A stretch of 42,452 nucleotides of DNA, taken from the NCBI GenBank assembly GCA_030537495.1, contig JAUNMH010000013.1, positions 1-42,452 on the forward strand, written 5' to 3'. Source of the stretch: Clostridia bacterium (GTDB taxonomy: Bacteria; Bacillota; Clostridia; Peptostreptococcales; Anaerovoracaceae). This document shows positions 34,930 through 42,431 of this stretch, one piece after another (positions within the stretch are counted from its first letter, which is position 1; the number at the start of each line of letters is the position of its first letter). A program made the translations under genes and the position numbers. Below the pieces are notes generated by a model that saw only the letters and a list, made by a program, of their open reading frames with translations, was not told the DNA's origin and ran no database searches.

Positions 34930-35386
34930 GTGCAAATTTATGCGCCATTGTGATTATTACGCTTCTCAGCAGCTTCTTCTCCTCACTGTCATCAGAATCC
35001 ACAGGAGACATTTCCGACCCGTGCCCCGACACGAATTTCAGCGCCGCCTCAAACTCCTCACAAAAATAGTTGTACGCATCCTCCGGGCTGTAACTCTCCT
35101 CCTGCATCTTAAGCATGGTCTGGATATTATCCAAGGACAAAACCGTCTTAGCCAGAACAACAAACATCAGTGAAACAATCTGATCCCTATAGTACATTTT
35201 TTTCACTGGTCCCGGAACAATGTGCATTTTTACGTAATTGCTTAGCATTGTATCGCTAACCTTCAGACCGAAGCAAGGTTCCACAGCCTCACTTATAAGT
35301 TTAACAACCTGCTTTAGGTATAACCCAACATTTGGGATTTCATTGTATCTTGGAAGGGTAAGATTCCAAATATTATTCTCAGACAT
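34901..35386 (-). CDS. DUF1836 family protein
   Basis: 161 residues of the DUF1836 family, whose N-terminal part (LPRYNEIPNVGLYLKQVVKL and DTMLSNYVKMHIV) looks like a MerR-type winged helix and suggests DNA binding. GGAGG precedes the ATG. The gene is divergent from hemolysin III, and three palindromes lie between them, so it is probably a regulator of both. The function is inference from fold-like features and arrangement. Confidence 0.85.
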   Translation of the reverse strand: MSENNIWNLTLPRYNEIPNVGLYLKQVVKLISEAVEPCFGLKVSDTMLSNYVKMHIVPGPVKKMYYRDQIVSLMFVVLAKTVLSLDNIQTMLKMQEESYSPEDAYNYFCEEFEAALKFVSGHGSEMSPVDSDDSEEKKLLRSVIITMAHKFALDESFANLL

Positions 35387-35402
35387 AAAAACCTCCGTAA
35401 GG

Positions 35403-35488
35403 GTTATTGAATAACTCTTGACAAGTTATAGCTTACGATGTAGTATGTAGACGAGTTATTTAATAACCGCTACAAGGTTATTATAACC
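35403..35488. promoter_or_regulatory. Three phased palindromes and hemolysin III promoter
   Basis: Perfect 13-base palindromes GTTATTGAATAAC (35403-35415), GTTATTTAATAAC (35455-35467) and GGTTATTATAACC (35476-35488) have centres 52 and 21 bases apart, close to five and two helical turns. Between the first two lies a promoter, TTGACA (35418-35423), 17 bases, TAGTAT (35441-35446), reading towards hemolysin III; the second and third palindromes lie over and just after its start. DUF1836 protein is the natural candidate to bind. Confidence 0.75.
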
Positions 35489-35539
35489 ACTAATTTAGGA
35501 TATGGCAAGAAATATTTGTATAAACGAGGAGGCATTATT

Positions 35540-36301
35540 ATGGTAAACGTACTGACACCGGACGATTTAGATTATGAATTTGATTTTGATTTTGGATTCG
35601 GAAAAAAGAACGAAAAGAAGCGTGAAAAGAAGCATGAACAGATGATTAGAGGGAAAACCCTTTTCACAGCTAAGGATCCAATTAGCGCCTTGACGCATTT
35701 TATCGGTTTCTGGGCAGCTTTGGCGGGTATGCCAATTTTACTTATCAAAGCCTCCTCAGATGGAGCCAACTTAGTATCTATGGTAAGCCTTGCAGTTTTT
35801 ATGGTGAGTATGGTATTGCTATATGGTGCAAGCACAGCATACCACAGCTTTACTGTAAAGCCTAGGGCGGGAAAAGTACTTAAAAAAATAGACCACATGA
35901 TGATATTCGTTCTCATTGCAGGCTCATATACTCCAATGTGTACTATGGTCCTGGGCGGAGCGACAGGACTGAAGCTGCTAGTTTTGATATGGTCTGTAGC
36001 GCTGCTAGGAATCGTGTTCAAAGCTTTCTGGGTGACTTGCCCGAAGTGGGTATCTTCGGTAATTTACATAACCATGGGCTGGGCGGCACTTCTTGCCATC
36101 GGCCAGATTTATGCCAGCATGGCCCTGGGCGGATTCATTCTTTTGGTTATGGGCGGTGTGCTGTATTCCATCGGTGGAGTGATCTACTCGCTTAAAATCA
36201 AGGACATTGCCCCAGGCTTCGGGGCTCACGAGGTCTTCCACATCTTTGTGTTGGCAGGTTCACTCTGCCATTTCCTAATGATGATTGGATATGTGGCATA
36301 G
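35540..36301 (+). CDS. Hemolysin III family membrane protein (PAQR-like)
   Basis: 253 residues with seven membrane segments. Family residues are in place: the GASTAYHSF segment, KKIDHMMIFVLIAGSYTP with Asp, and the C-terminal HEVFHIFVLAGSLCHF with the paired His, together forming the PAQR-type metal site. The N-terminus is unusual: an alternating acidic and aromatic stretch (DYEFDFDFGFG) followed by a strongly basic one (KKNEKKREKK). The start at 35540 has GAGGAGG upstream. Despite the name, a haemolytic role is doubtful for most members. Confidence 0.88.
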   Translation: MVNVLTPDDLDYEFDFDFGFGKKNEKKREKKHEQMIRGKTLFTAKDPISALTHFIGFWAALAGMPILLIKASSDGANLVSMVSLAVFMVSMVLLYGASTAYHSFTVKPRAGKVLKKIDHMMIFVLIAGSYTPMCTMVLGGATGLKLLVLIWSVALLGIVFKAFWVTCPKWVSSVIYITMGWAALLAIGQIYASMALGGFILLVMGGVLYSIGGVIYSLKIKDIAPGFGAHEVFHIFVLAGSLCHFLMMIGYVA

Positions 36302-36341
36302 GTGCAGGGAACATAATTTAAACGTAAATAAGACGCTCTTT

Positions 36342-36368
36342 GTCCAATTCGGCATTACAACTTTGTTA
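36342..36368 (+). promoter_or_regulatory. Candidate ECF-type promoter upstream of amidase fragment
   Basis: GTCC (36342), 18 bases, TGTTA, then AATATAGAGG. The spacing equals that of the other four sites and a weak form of the leader block follows near 36400. The segment 36302-36479 has a 61-codon open frame, which I do not call because it runs through this element. Confidence 0.5.
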
Positions 36369-36479
36369 AATATAGAGGAAATAATTCAAGAAAGAGAAGA
36401 TGTGTATAACCAGTGCGGAATTACAAAAGATGACCAGGTTAAGCTTGCAGTTGCTGAGCCTTTATGGTAAATTTATTAT

Positions 36480-36695
36480 ATGAGGAGCAAGAACGCTGCT
36501 ATTAAATACGCTAAACAGTATGCAAAGGGTTGGACTGTGGTATATCCTAAATATTCTGCGGATTACACAAATTTCGTATCACAATGTCTAAAAGCAGGTG
36601 GAATACCTACAGTGGGAAGCCGAAATCAGAAGGGTATATATTCATCGACAACAGTTCGGAGGGATTTATCCTATTCAAATTCTAGGAAAGGGTGA
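36480..36695 (+). pseudogene. Fragment of an amidase_6-domain protein, active-site Cys lost
   Basis: A 71-codon frame with the start of the putative amidase domain (AAIKYAKQYAKGWTVVY, then ADYTNFVSQCLKAGGIP). In intact members this motif reads DCTNFVSQC, with a catalytic Cys; here it is Tyr, a single G-to-A change. Similarity stops after about residue 60 and the rest of the domain is missing, as are signal peptide and upstream part. A dead gene fragment. Confidence 0.7.
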
Positions 36696-36702
36696 ATGCG
36701 AA

Positions 36703-37135
36703 ATGAAGATAAAATTTAAACCCAACAAATTGTACGTCTGTTTGCAAATTTTGTGTGTAGCAACCTTTTGCTCCATGTTTCTGCCATGGTTTTCATTTAA
36801 TGTAGCGGTAGCGGGGAGCTATTGGGGAATTAATGCGCTAAGAGTTGCGTGGATTCCATTCCTATACATGGCAATGTATTTGTTTGTTCTAGATCGAAGC
36901 AAGACGTGGCAAATTTTTTTTTATGGAAGTTGCTCTTATTGCTGTTCCATGCATATTTGTCTATGAGCTAATGAACTGGCCAAAAGAATTCATTACATCC
37001 AACATGAGCTTAGGAGCAAACTTGCAAACTGCTTTACCAGGATTCTGGGTTGCTACGAGCCTTGCGTTGCTCAGTTTAGTATTTTATCAAATAGTTCTGC
37101 TTTATGGAAAAAATAGTTCCTTCAGGAACAAATAA
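36703..37135 (+). pseudogene. Four-helix membrane protein, frame broken at a run of nine T
   Basis: The first frame, from ATG 36703 (GGGTGA upstream), encodes two to three hydrophobic segments and ends in another frame after WQIFF; the second, from 36923 to 37135, encodes two more. They join at nine T (36914-36922). With eight T the two would read as one 143-residue protein (WQIFF then MEVALIAV). Either a sequencing error, a recent mutation or a length-variable on/off tract. No family recognised. Confidence 0.6.
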
Positions 37136-37250
37136 TAATTAGAAAGAGTTTTCAATGCTGGATTACGTGGAAACGGATGCATTTCTAGTAGTTTGCAGGA
37201 GAAAAAACGAATTTATGAACAGGATTACAACCCGTTCAAACTTTAAGATG
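37136..37250 (+). other. Gap with possible gene-end remnant
   Basis: After the stop at 37135 an in-frame stretch ending LQEKKRIYEQDYNPFKL (stop at 37244-37246) looks protein-like but has no start; it may be the 3' remnant of a lost gene. Nothing else seen before the terminator. Confidence 0.2.
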
Positions 37251-37292
37251 TAAAACAGGCCGTGAACCGATTTAGGTTCACGGCCTGTTTTA
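37251..37292. terminator. Strong bidirectional hairpin terminator
   Basis: A perfect 18-bp stem (TAAAACAGGCCGTGAACC with GGTTCACGGCCTGTTTTA) and a six-base loop. It overlaps the stop codon of the minus-strand YgiT-type gene. Confidence 0.85.
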
Positions 37293-37424
37293 CAAAGTAC
37301 TTTCGCCACATTGGTCACATTCAAGGCACGGAACATTCTTTACAATGATAATACAATTGTTATAATTCACTACATGAGTTGTAGTGCTCTCAACAACGGT
37401 GCTGTTTTTACAATACATACACAT
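37290..37424 (-). CDS. Short YgiT/MqsA-type zinc-finger protein, orphan and probably truncated
   Basis: A 44-residue frame: MCMYCKNSTVVES, then IIIVKNVPCLECDQCGESTL. The two CxxC pairs and the VKNVPCxxCxxCG pattern are those of the N-terminal zinc domain of MqsA-family antitoxins. Family members normally continue for 25 or more residues after CGE; here the stop follows and lies inside a terminator. No toxin gene (MqsR or DUF4258) is found upstream. Probably a leftover of a toxin-antitoxin pair. Confidence 0.6.
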   Translation of the reverse strand: MCMYCKNSTVVESTTTHVVNYNNCIIIVKNVPCLECDQCGESTL

Positions 37425-37621
37425 GATCTTACCAAATTCCTTATACCTATGCAAATCTGCAATACATCCCCATTTTATTTACGGCTAGCAAAGCTGATTT
37501 CTATTTTCATTATAATCGCCCAAGGTCAAACGTGCAACACAGCAGAACACATGAACAACGTAATTGCTTTGTGGATAAGAAAAAATCAGTCCCCAAAAAT
37601 AGAATAAATTACTTTTCGTTT
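37425..37621. other. No gene seen
   Basis: AT-rich spacer between the YgiT-type gene and the next promoter site. I see no gene or clear hairpin in it; the open frames present lack ribosome binding sites. Confidence 0.4.
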
Positions 37622-37707
37622 TTGTCCAATTTCGCGTTTTAATTTCGTTAAATATATAGAAGGGTAAATTAAAGAGTAAATTGAAAGAAGGTGCATTACC
37701 GATGTGG
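37622..37707 (+). repeat. 86-bp direct repeat, copy 1 (promoter plus leader)
   Basis: This stretch matches 39204-39289 with two differences over 86 bases. It starts with the candidate ECF promoter and ends with the leader block GGTGCATTACCGATGTGG. Flanking sequences are not alike, so promoter and leader were duplicated, or kept, as a unit. Confidence 0.85.
37624..37650 (+). promoter_or_regulatory. Candidate ECF-type promoter upstream of secreted protein gene
   Basis: GTCC (37624), 18 bases, CGTTA, then AATATATAGAAGGGTAAATT. No sigma-A -10 element lies at 16-18 bases from TTGTCC. The leader of about 200 bases contains a mini-ORF starting ATG TGG at 37702, 15 codons, ended by TGA. Confidence 0.6.
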
Positions 37708-37849
37708 AATACTTTTACGAGCATCAAGAAATCTAGGATGACACCCTGAAACGAAAGGATTTTAATTATTGAAATACGAGCTGAACTTAGAGTAATATTG
37801 AACAAAGAATCAAAAGCTAACACTTTCACAGGAACAAAGGAGACCAACC

Positions 37850-39103
37850 ATGAAAAGAAAGATTGGAATAGGAGTTTTAATATCCTTAATTGTGCTATCA
37901 ACCCTTACCATTGCATGTGCTACAACAGACTCAGTCTTTGATTCAAGGGATGAGGAAATCTTTAAAAATGAGAATACAAGAAAATATGAAGTAAAGAATG
38001 CAACTGATGTTGATTCTCTGAGGAACTGTTCTAAAGCAGATGTTGTTAGAACAAAAGGATCTCTAATGCTTGAAGCCAGTGCAGATAATATAAAATACAT
38101 GTTGGCACACTCACAGATAAACGTAGTAGAAAATATTGAACAAGAAGAACTAATAACATTATCGAAAAGAATAAATGCAGAATTCAATCCGGTGATTCTT
38201 TCCGAAGGACAAAAAACCGTTGGAGCAGTCATTACAACGAATGAATTGGGGGTGACTCAAATCAGTGAAGTTATTGCTGAAGTTGCTGCTCGGGAGTTAT
38301 TGGGCAAGGTAGATGAAACAGATGTAGCGAAGAATGAATATTTCTTAAATTGGCTCAGCGAAAACGCCATCTTAGATATTGATGGTATTTATGGGGACTA
38401 TTATAAGACGAGAATGAATGCTAGCTCTAGAGCTGTAGCTTCTTCGTTCGGGGATACGTCCATATACCGTTATCTGTATACAGCGCCTTATGAAGAAAAT
38501 AGCACAGAATATGAATCCGTAAAAGATAGCAGCAGATATCTACTTGCAACAACCAAGATTACAATTTACGGATATAAGGTAAAGACCTCTGGTACTACTA
38601 CATATGATTCCTTTAAAGCATACTTTAATGTGACACCACATAATGATTTGCGACTAACATCTTTTAACACGAATTTATATACTCCTGACAATGTGAAGTA
38701 TGATGTTCTAGGTGCGACTGAAATTGAGTCAGATTCGTCAGCCAGTTCTTCAAGAACCATAACTATAACTTTACCGACATCAGCGTTACGAGGCAATACT
38801 GATATTTCTGGAGCACTGACTCATACATATTCATATAAGACCGGTGGAAAAAACGTCAAAAATAGAATTCTGCATACGAAGTACAAAAGCACATGGGAAG
38901 TCAGCACGATTTCACCAGAAAAAAATGCTTCCTATAGCATTACTCCCGGAATGGTTGTAAAAGCAAATAAAGGGAAAGAAGAGAATTGCATTGCAAGGGC
39001 CTCTCTTTCATATTTGAAGTTGAAAAGGGCACCTTCTGCATATTGGGTATCCAACAAAGATGTTATCGTTGCCTTGAAATATAAGAATCATACCCAAATT
39101 TAG
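37850..39103 (+). CDS. Secreted protein of unknown function
   Basis: A 417-residue protein with a signal peptide (MKRKIGIGVLISLIVLSTLT, probable cleavage after Ala-Cys-Ala near residue 25; a lipoprotein is less likely because the residue three before the Cys is Thr). The first 190 residues are mixed alpha/beta and charged; the rest is rich in Ser, Thr and Tyr and looks like beta-sandwich material. No known domain recognised and no anchor motif. AAAGGAG precedes the ATG. It is the best-preserved gene behind one of the candidate ECF promoters. Confidence 0.75.
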   Translation: MKRKIGIGVLISLIVLSTLTIACATTDSVFDSRDEEIFKNENTRKYEVKNATDVDSLRNCSKADVVRTKGSLMLEASADNIKYMLAHSQINVVENIEQEELITLSKRINAEFNPVILSEGQKTVGAVITTNELGVTQISEVIAEVAARELLGKVDETDVAKNEYFLNWLSENAILDIDGIYGDYYKTRMNASSRAVASSFGDTSIYRYLYTAPYEENSTEYESVKDSSRYLLATTKITIYGYKVKTSGTTTYDSFKAYFNVTPHNDLRLTSFNTNLYTPDNVKYDVLGATEIESDSSASSSRTITITLPTSALRGNTDISGALTHTYSYKTGGKNVKNRILHTKYKSTWEVSTISPEKNASYSITPGMVVKANKGKEENCIARASLSYLKLKRAPSAYWVSNKDVIVALKYKNHTQI

Positions 39104-39203
39104 TGGCCTAACCTGATGAAATACAGGGATTTGCTAGAATGAAAATGTATGTTGTTAACAGTTAAGCATTAATTAGTCAAAAAAATAAATTCTTTTTCAT
39201 TTC

Positions 39204-39289
39204 TTGTCCAATTTCGCGTTTTAATTTCGTTAACTATATAGAAGGCTAAATTAAAGAGTAAATTGAAAGAAGGTGCATTACCGATGTGG
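39204..39289 (+). repeat. 86-bp direct repeat, copy 2 (promoter plus leader)
   Basis: Second copy of the repeat at 37622-37707. The mini-ORF here starts at 39284 (ATG TGG GAA) and has 11 codons. The gene that should follow is missing: from 39290 to 39446 there are only short frames, a TTG start with eight codons, and a hairpin AGCCA/TGGCT near 39398-39421. The IS110 remnant begins just after. Confidence 0.8.
39206..39232 (+). promoter_or_regulatory. Candidate ECF-type promoter without a gene
   Basis: GTCC (39206), 18 bases, CGTTA, then ACTATATAGAAGGCTAAATT. Same spacing as the other sites. Confidence 0.55.
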
Positions 39290-39446
39290 GAACGTAGATT
39301 CAACGAGACGATAGATTGAAAAACGTAGTCGAAATGGCAGAAAGGAAAGTTTGAAAAAGAATAGAGTTTACGGATAAATAGAGAACGGTACAACAAAACA
39401 GCCATCTGGAGAGGGTGGCTTGCTAGAATAATATGGGCAGACCATA

Positions 39447-40247
39447 TCAGGAGGTTACAGTTGCAACAGTATCTTCCTTAATGGTGTAGCCGTGGCTTCT
39501 CAAAAAAGCAAAAGCCTGAGATGTTGAAAGCACCTTACTGACAGGTTTGGAATTGCCAGCTGTAAATCCATCAGGCGTATAGAAGGTCCCATCAGTCAGC
39601 ATGTGCCAGATAGCGGTCAGGATTATGCGACAGAGGGCAATAATCGCTTTCTTGTGGCCACGACGTGCCTTGATTCTGCGGTATCGCTCTGTAAATTCCG
39701 GGTGATTCCTGGATTTTACAAGGGCATTTGCAACTTGAACTAGTAATGGTTTAAGGTATGCCCCGGAACGGGAAATCCTTGTGGATTTGATCTTACGGGC
39801 ACTTGCGTCATTACGAGGACAGCAGCCAGCCCAGGAAACAAGATTTTTTTGCACCGGAAATACAGACATGTCCGAGCCGATCTCAGAGAGAAGAGCAATT
39901 GCGGTCATGGGATTTTTATCGAATCCCGGAACAGAGCGTATCTGAGAGAGAACTGTTTCATAAGGCTCGCAGAGACACAGGAGTTCCTGTTCTATCTTTT
40001 GCTTATGGTTCTCAAGCTCATCAATGTGACTCAGACATTCACGCAATTTAGTAGCCTGCTCTTTAGAAATGGCACCGTCAACAGCCGCCTGTATTTCTTC
40101 CACAGGTGTTTTACAGTTTTTCCGCAAAAACGGTTTAACATCATAAGATTTACCTGGATGCTCAAGCATATACTCTGTAATGGAGCGTGTGGATTTTCCG
40201 AATATGTCTGTAAAGACATCATCAAGCTTAAGATTTGATACGGTCAG
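39447..40247 (-). pseudogene. IS110 family transposase remnant (C-terminal part)
   Basis: About 266 codons in frame, from LKLDDVFTDIFGKSTRS through the Transposase_20 domain (SVPGFDKNPMTAIALLSEIG, LVSWAGCCPRNDAS, RISRSGAYLKPLL). The N-terminal RuvC-like DEDD domain, about 120 residues or more, is absent, because a stop and unrelated sequence come directly before. So the element is dead. IS110 elements lack terminal inverted repeats, so ends cannot be set from sequence; the left end lies near 39440. Confidence 0.85.
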
Positions 40248-40310
40248 TTATATGAACTAGGTAATAATTATATATACAACGTTAATAAGGATAAAATAAA
40301 GGGAAAGTAT

Positions 40311-40616
40311 ATGGAGAATAGGAACGATATGAACATTAAGGAGAAAGTGGTGTATAAAAGGTTAGAACTGGGAGGAAAGAGAATAGGTGTCGTTCAATAT
40401 TACAATGTACTATTCATAATGGAACTGTTATCAGAGAAAGACTTATGGGCATTAGAGCAGTTGAACAGTGTCATAGTTAATATGTATATGAGAGACATAC
40501 ATAATTGGAGTGAAGGACATTGTATACGATATAGTACAGTATTTCATTACAGGAAAGATTATTCATTGGGAGCGAATGTTTGGAATGCTTATTCTTATTT
40601 GCGGTGGAGAATATAG
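40311..40616 (+). CDS. Small protein of unknown function
   Basis: A 101-residue basic protein, mixed alpha/beta, no signal peptide. AAAGGGAAAG lies before the ATG. No family recognised. Its end overlaps that of the convergent XRE regulator gene by 22 bases, which makes one of the two ends doubtful. Codon use is more AT-rich than in the core genes to the left, as in the rest of the right end. Confidence 0.45.
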   Translation: MENRNDMNIKEKVVYKRLELGGKRIGVVQYYNVLFIMELLSEKDLWALEQLNSVIVNMYMRDIHNWSEGHCIRYSTVFHYRKDYSLGANVWNAYSYLRWRI

Positions 40617-41032
40617 AAGGCAATGAAGAAAAAGTTTATATGACAGTACAGATCATTGTCATCAGTACCATATGAATGTTTGGTAGAAAGATGCCAATTA
40701 TTGATGCGCAAAATATTTTTGACAGCCGAGAGAACTTCAAATATATAACGCTTTTCCATGCTGGTACAATCTGCCATTAATAGGTCTATGTCTGTCTGGT
40801 ACTCTGTCGGATTATATAACAAGTTTCCGTATAGAAGTTCGTCAAGAGTGATCTCGAGGGCATTACTAATTTTGATAAGTGATTCTAAACTGGGTTTACG
40901 TTTAGCATTTTCAATATAGCTTATATATACTGTTGAAAGATTAGTAATTTCAGCAAGTTCTTTGGCAGATAAGCCTTTTTGTTTTCGAGTTCCTCGAATA
41001 TGTGTACCGATTAATGCATAATTTATTTCCAT
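40595..41032 (-). CDS. XRE family transcriptional regulator
   Basis: 145 residues with an N-terminal helix-turn-helix (residues about 9-64: KGLSAKELAEITNLSTVYIS, YIENAKRKPSLESLIKISNA) of the type common in integrative elements and prophages, and a less conserved C-terminal part. A purine-rich GGAGGTGAGG site precedes the ATG. The divergent spacer 41033-41238 probably holds its operator and the promoter of the next gene. Confidence 0.85.
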   Translation of the reverse strand: MEINYALIGTHIRGTRKQKGLSAKELAEITNLSTVYISYIENAKRKPSLESLIKISNALEITLDELLYGNLLYNPTEYQTDIDLLMADCTSMEKRYIFEVLSAVKNILRINNWHLSTKHSYGTDDNDLYCHINFFFIAFYILHRK

Positions 41033-41238
41033 ATCCTCACCTCCTCTCTATCAGGTCTTTTTTTGATAGATAGAAAAATGGTGAGCTGTACAATAGCATT
41101 TGGTTGTATAAAAGAAAGTATAGCATATGCATGTGGTAAAAAGAAGAATGTCGAAAATTGCGATAAAATACAATTGCAGAATAAATGAAACAGAGGTACT
41201 ATTTGAGTATTGAGTTACGTTAGGAGGTATAAATCAGT

Positions 41239-41454
41239 ATGTCGGATATTGAAGAAATTAAGATACTGGCAGAGTTAGAAACAAAGGGAGAACTGCTGAG
41301 ACAATATAAAAATCAGTTTCGGCAGATGTGTAGTAAGAATAAGTTAATAAAGAGTTCGACAGTACTAGAACTATATGATAAAATTGAAGAAATACAAAGA
41401 GAATATGAGCATTTAGATAATAAGCTGACACTAATGGAATACAACCTTATATAG
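41239..41454 (+). CDS. Small coiled-coil protein, unknown
   Basis: 71 residues, almost entirely charged helix with heptad-like spacing of Leu and Ile. TAGGAGG precedes the ATG at good distance. No family recognised. It lies between two XRE regulators in the mobile-element-like right end. Confidence 0.6.
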   Translation: MSDIEEIKILAELETKGELLRQYKNQFRQMCSKNKLIKSSTVLELYDKIEEIQREYEHLDNKLTLMEYNLI

Positions 41455-41578
41455 TTCTATTTTTTTTGTTTTAATACTACTGTTTCCCTTAGTAAATACT
41501 TGTAAGATACATCTCTAATATTTTTGCGGATTTCTAGTTACAATTAAGGTAACTACTATCGGAAAGAGGTGTATTTAC

Positions 41579-41899
41579 TTGCGTACAGAGGATTATATTG
41601 CGGACAATATTATAGCTTTATGTAAAAAACGTGATATGAGCAAATATCGGCTGTCACAGTTGACTGGTATATCTCAATCTTCGATTGGAAAAATTATTGC
41701 TAAAGAAAGTTTACCAACTATGCCTACTGTAGAAAAGATATGTGACGCACTGGGAGTAACAATGGCACAATTCTTTGCCGGAATGGATGTTCCAGTAAGC
41801 TTATCAGAATCACAACAAGAGGTTCTGAATATTTGGAATAATCTTGATGAAAAAGAACAGAATGTAGTGATACAAATGCTCCGGGGACTTCAAAAATAA
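41579..41899 (+). CDS. XRE family transcriptional regulator
   Basis: A 106-residue protein with a helix-turn-helix in residues about 8-66 (MSKYRLSQLTGISQSSIGKI, then MPTVEKICDALGVTMAQFF) and a short C-terminal helical tail (LDEKEQNVVIQMLRGL). This form is widespread in Clostridia, often in mobile elements. It starts with TTG at 41579, with GAAAGAGGTG upstream. A terminator follows directly. Confidence 0.85.
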   Translation: MRTEDYIADNIIALCKKRDMSKYRLSQLTGISQSSIGKIIAKESLPTMPTVEKICDALGVTMAQFFAGMDVPVSLSESQQEVLNIWNNLDEKEQNVVIQMLRGLQK

Positions 41900-41901
41900 A
41901 G

Positions 41902-41941
41902 GAAACAGTTGTAACGAAAATGTTGACTGTTTCTTTTTTTT
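41902..41941 (+). terminator. Rho-independent terminator
   Basis: Stem GAAACAGT/ACTGTTTC followed by eight T, three bases after the regulator gene. Confidence 0.85.
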
Positions 41942-41957
41942 ATGGAGTTGGGAGATT

Positions 41958-42431
41958 ATGGTAATTGAAAAGAAATATTATGATATTGCACAGCGTGAAG
42001 CAGAAGAAATGCAAAGAGAAATTGATGCAGAAAAAGCGAAAATGTCAGAAGAAGAGATATTAGAGGATAAAAAGTGGCATGATGAACAATTGGAAACAAT
42101 TATTAAAAAGGCAGAAGCTCATATGCGTCGTTTTAAGAAAGTTCTAGATCCTCAAAAAGTAGTGAAATTCACTTTTTTACAAAAAGATGCATTGGAAATT
42201 GCACGAAATATGCAGATGAATATAAAAACTGAGCGTAAAGAAGATGATTTATGGGGGACGATAGAAATGTCATTTAATAATATGTGGTTTTTAGATTCGG
42301 CTCCTAGTGAATGGAAAGATATTTGGAATAATTTGATGAAAGAAGCTCAGAGAGTGTATATAGAAGCAAAAGATAACATGATCATGTATCAATATTATTA
42401 TGATTTGGCGGTAGAAGTTCCTTGTGTGTAG
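41958..42431 (+). CDS. Helical protein of unknown function
   Basis: 157 residues: a long charged helical first part (about 1-70, Glu/Lys/Ala-rich, probable coiled coil), then a mixed part with several Trp and Tyr residues (about 100-150). No signal peptide or membrane segment. GGGAG precedes the ATG. No family recognised. It ends 21 bases before the window edge. Confidence 0.65.
   Translation: MVIEKKYYDIAQREAEEMQREIDAEKAKMSEEEILEDKKWHDEQLETIIKKAEAHMRRFKKVLDPQKVVKFTFLQKDALEIARNMQMNIKTERKEDDLWGTIEMSFNNMWFLDSAPSEWKDIWNNLMKEAQRVYIEAKDNMIMYQYYYDLAVEVPCV

Noticed and set aside
36285..36470. 61-codon open frame after the hemolysin III gene
   Set aside because: It overlaps the hemolysin III gene end and contains the promoter-like site; no ribosome binding site.
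39169..39405. 78-codon minus-strand frame
   Set aside because: It is the complement of the promoter-leader repeat and has a twin frame at 37485-37901 for the same reason.
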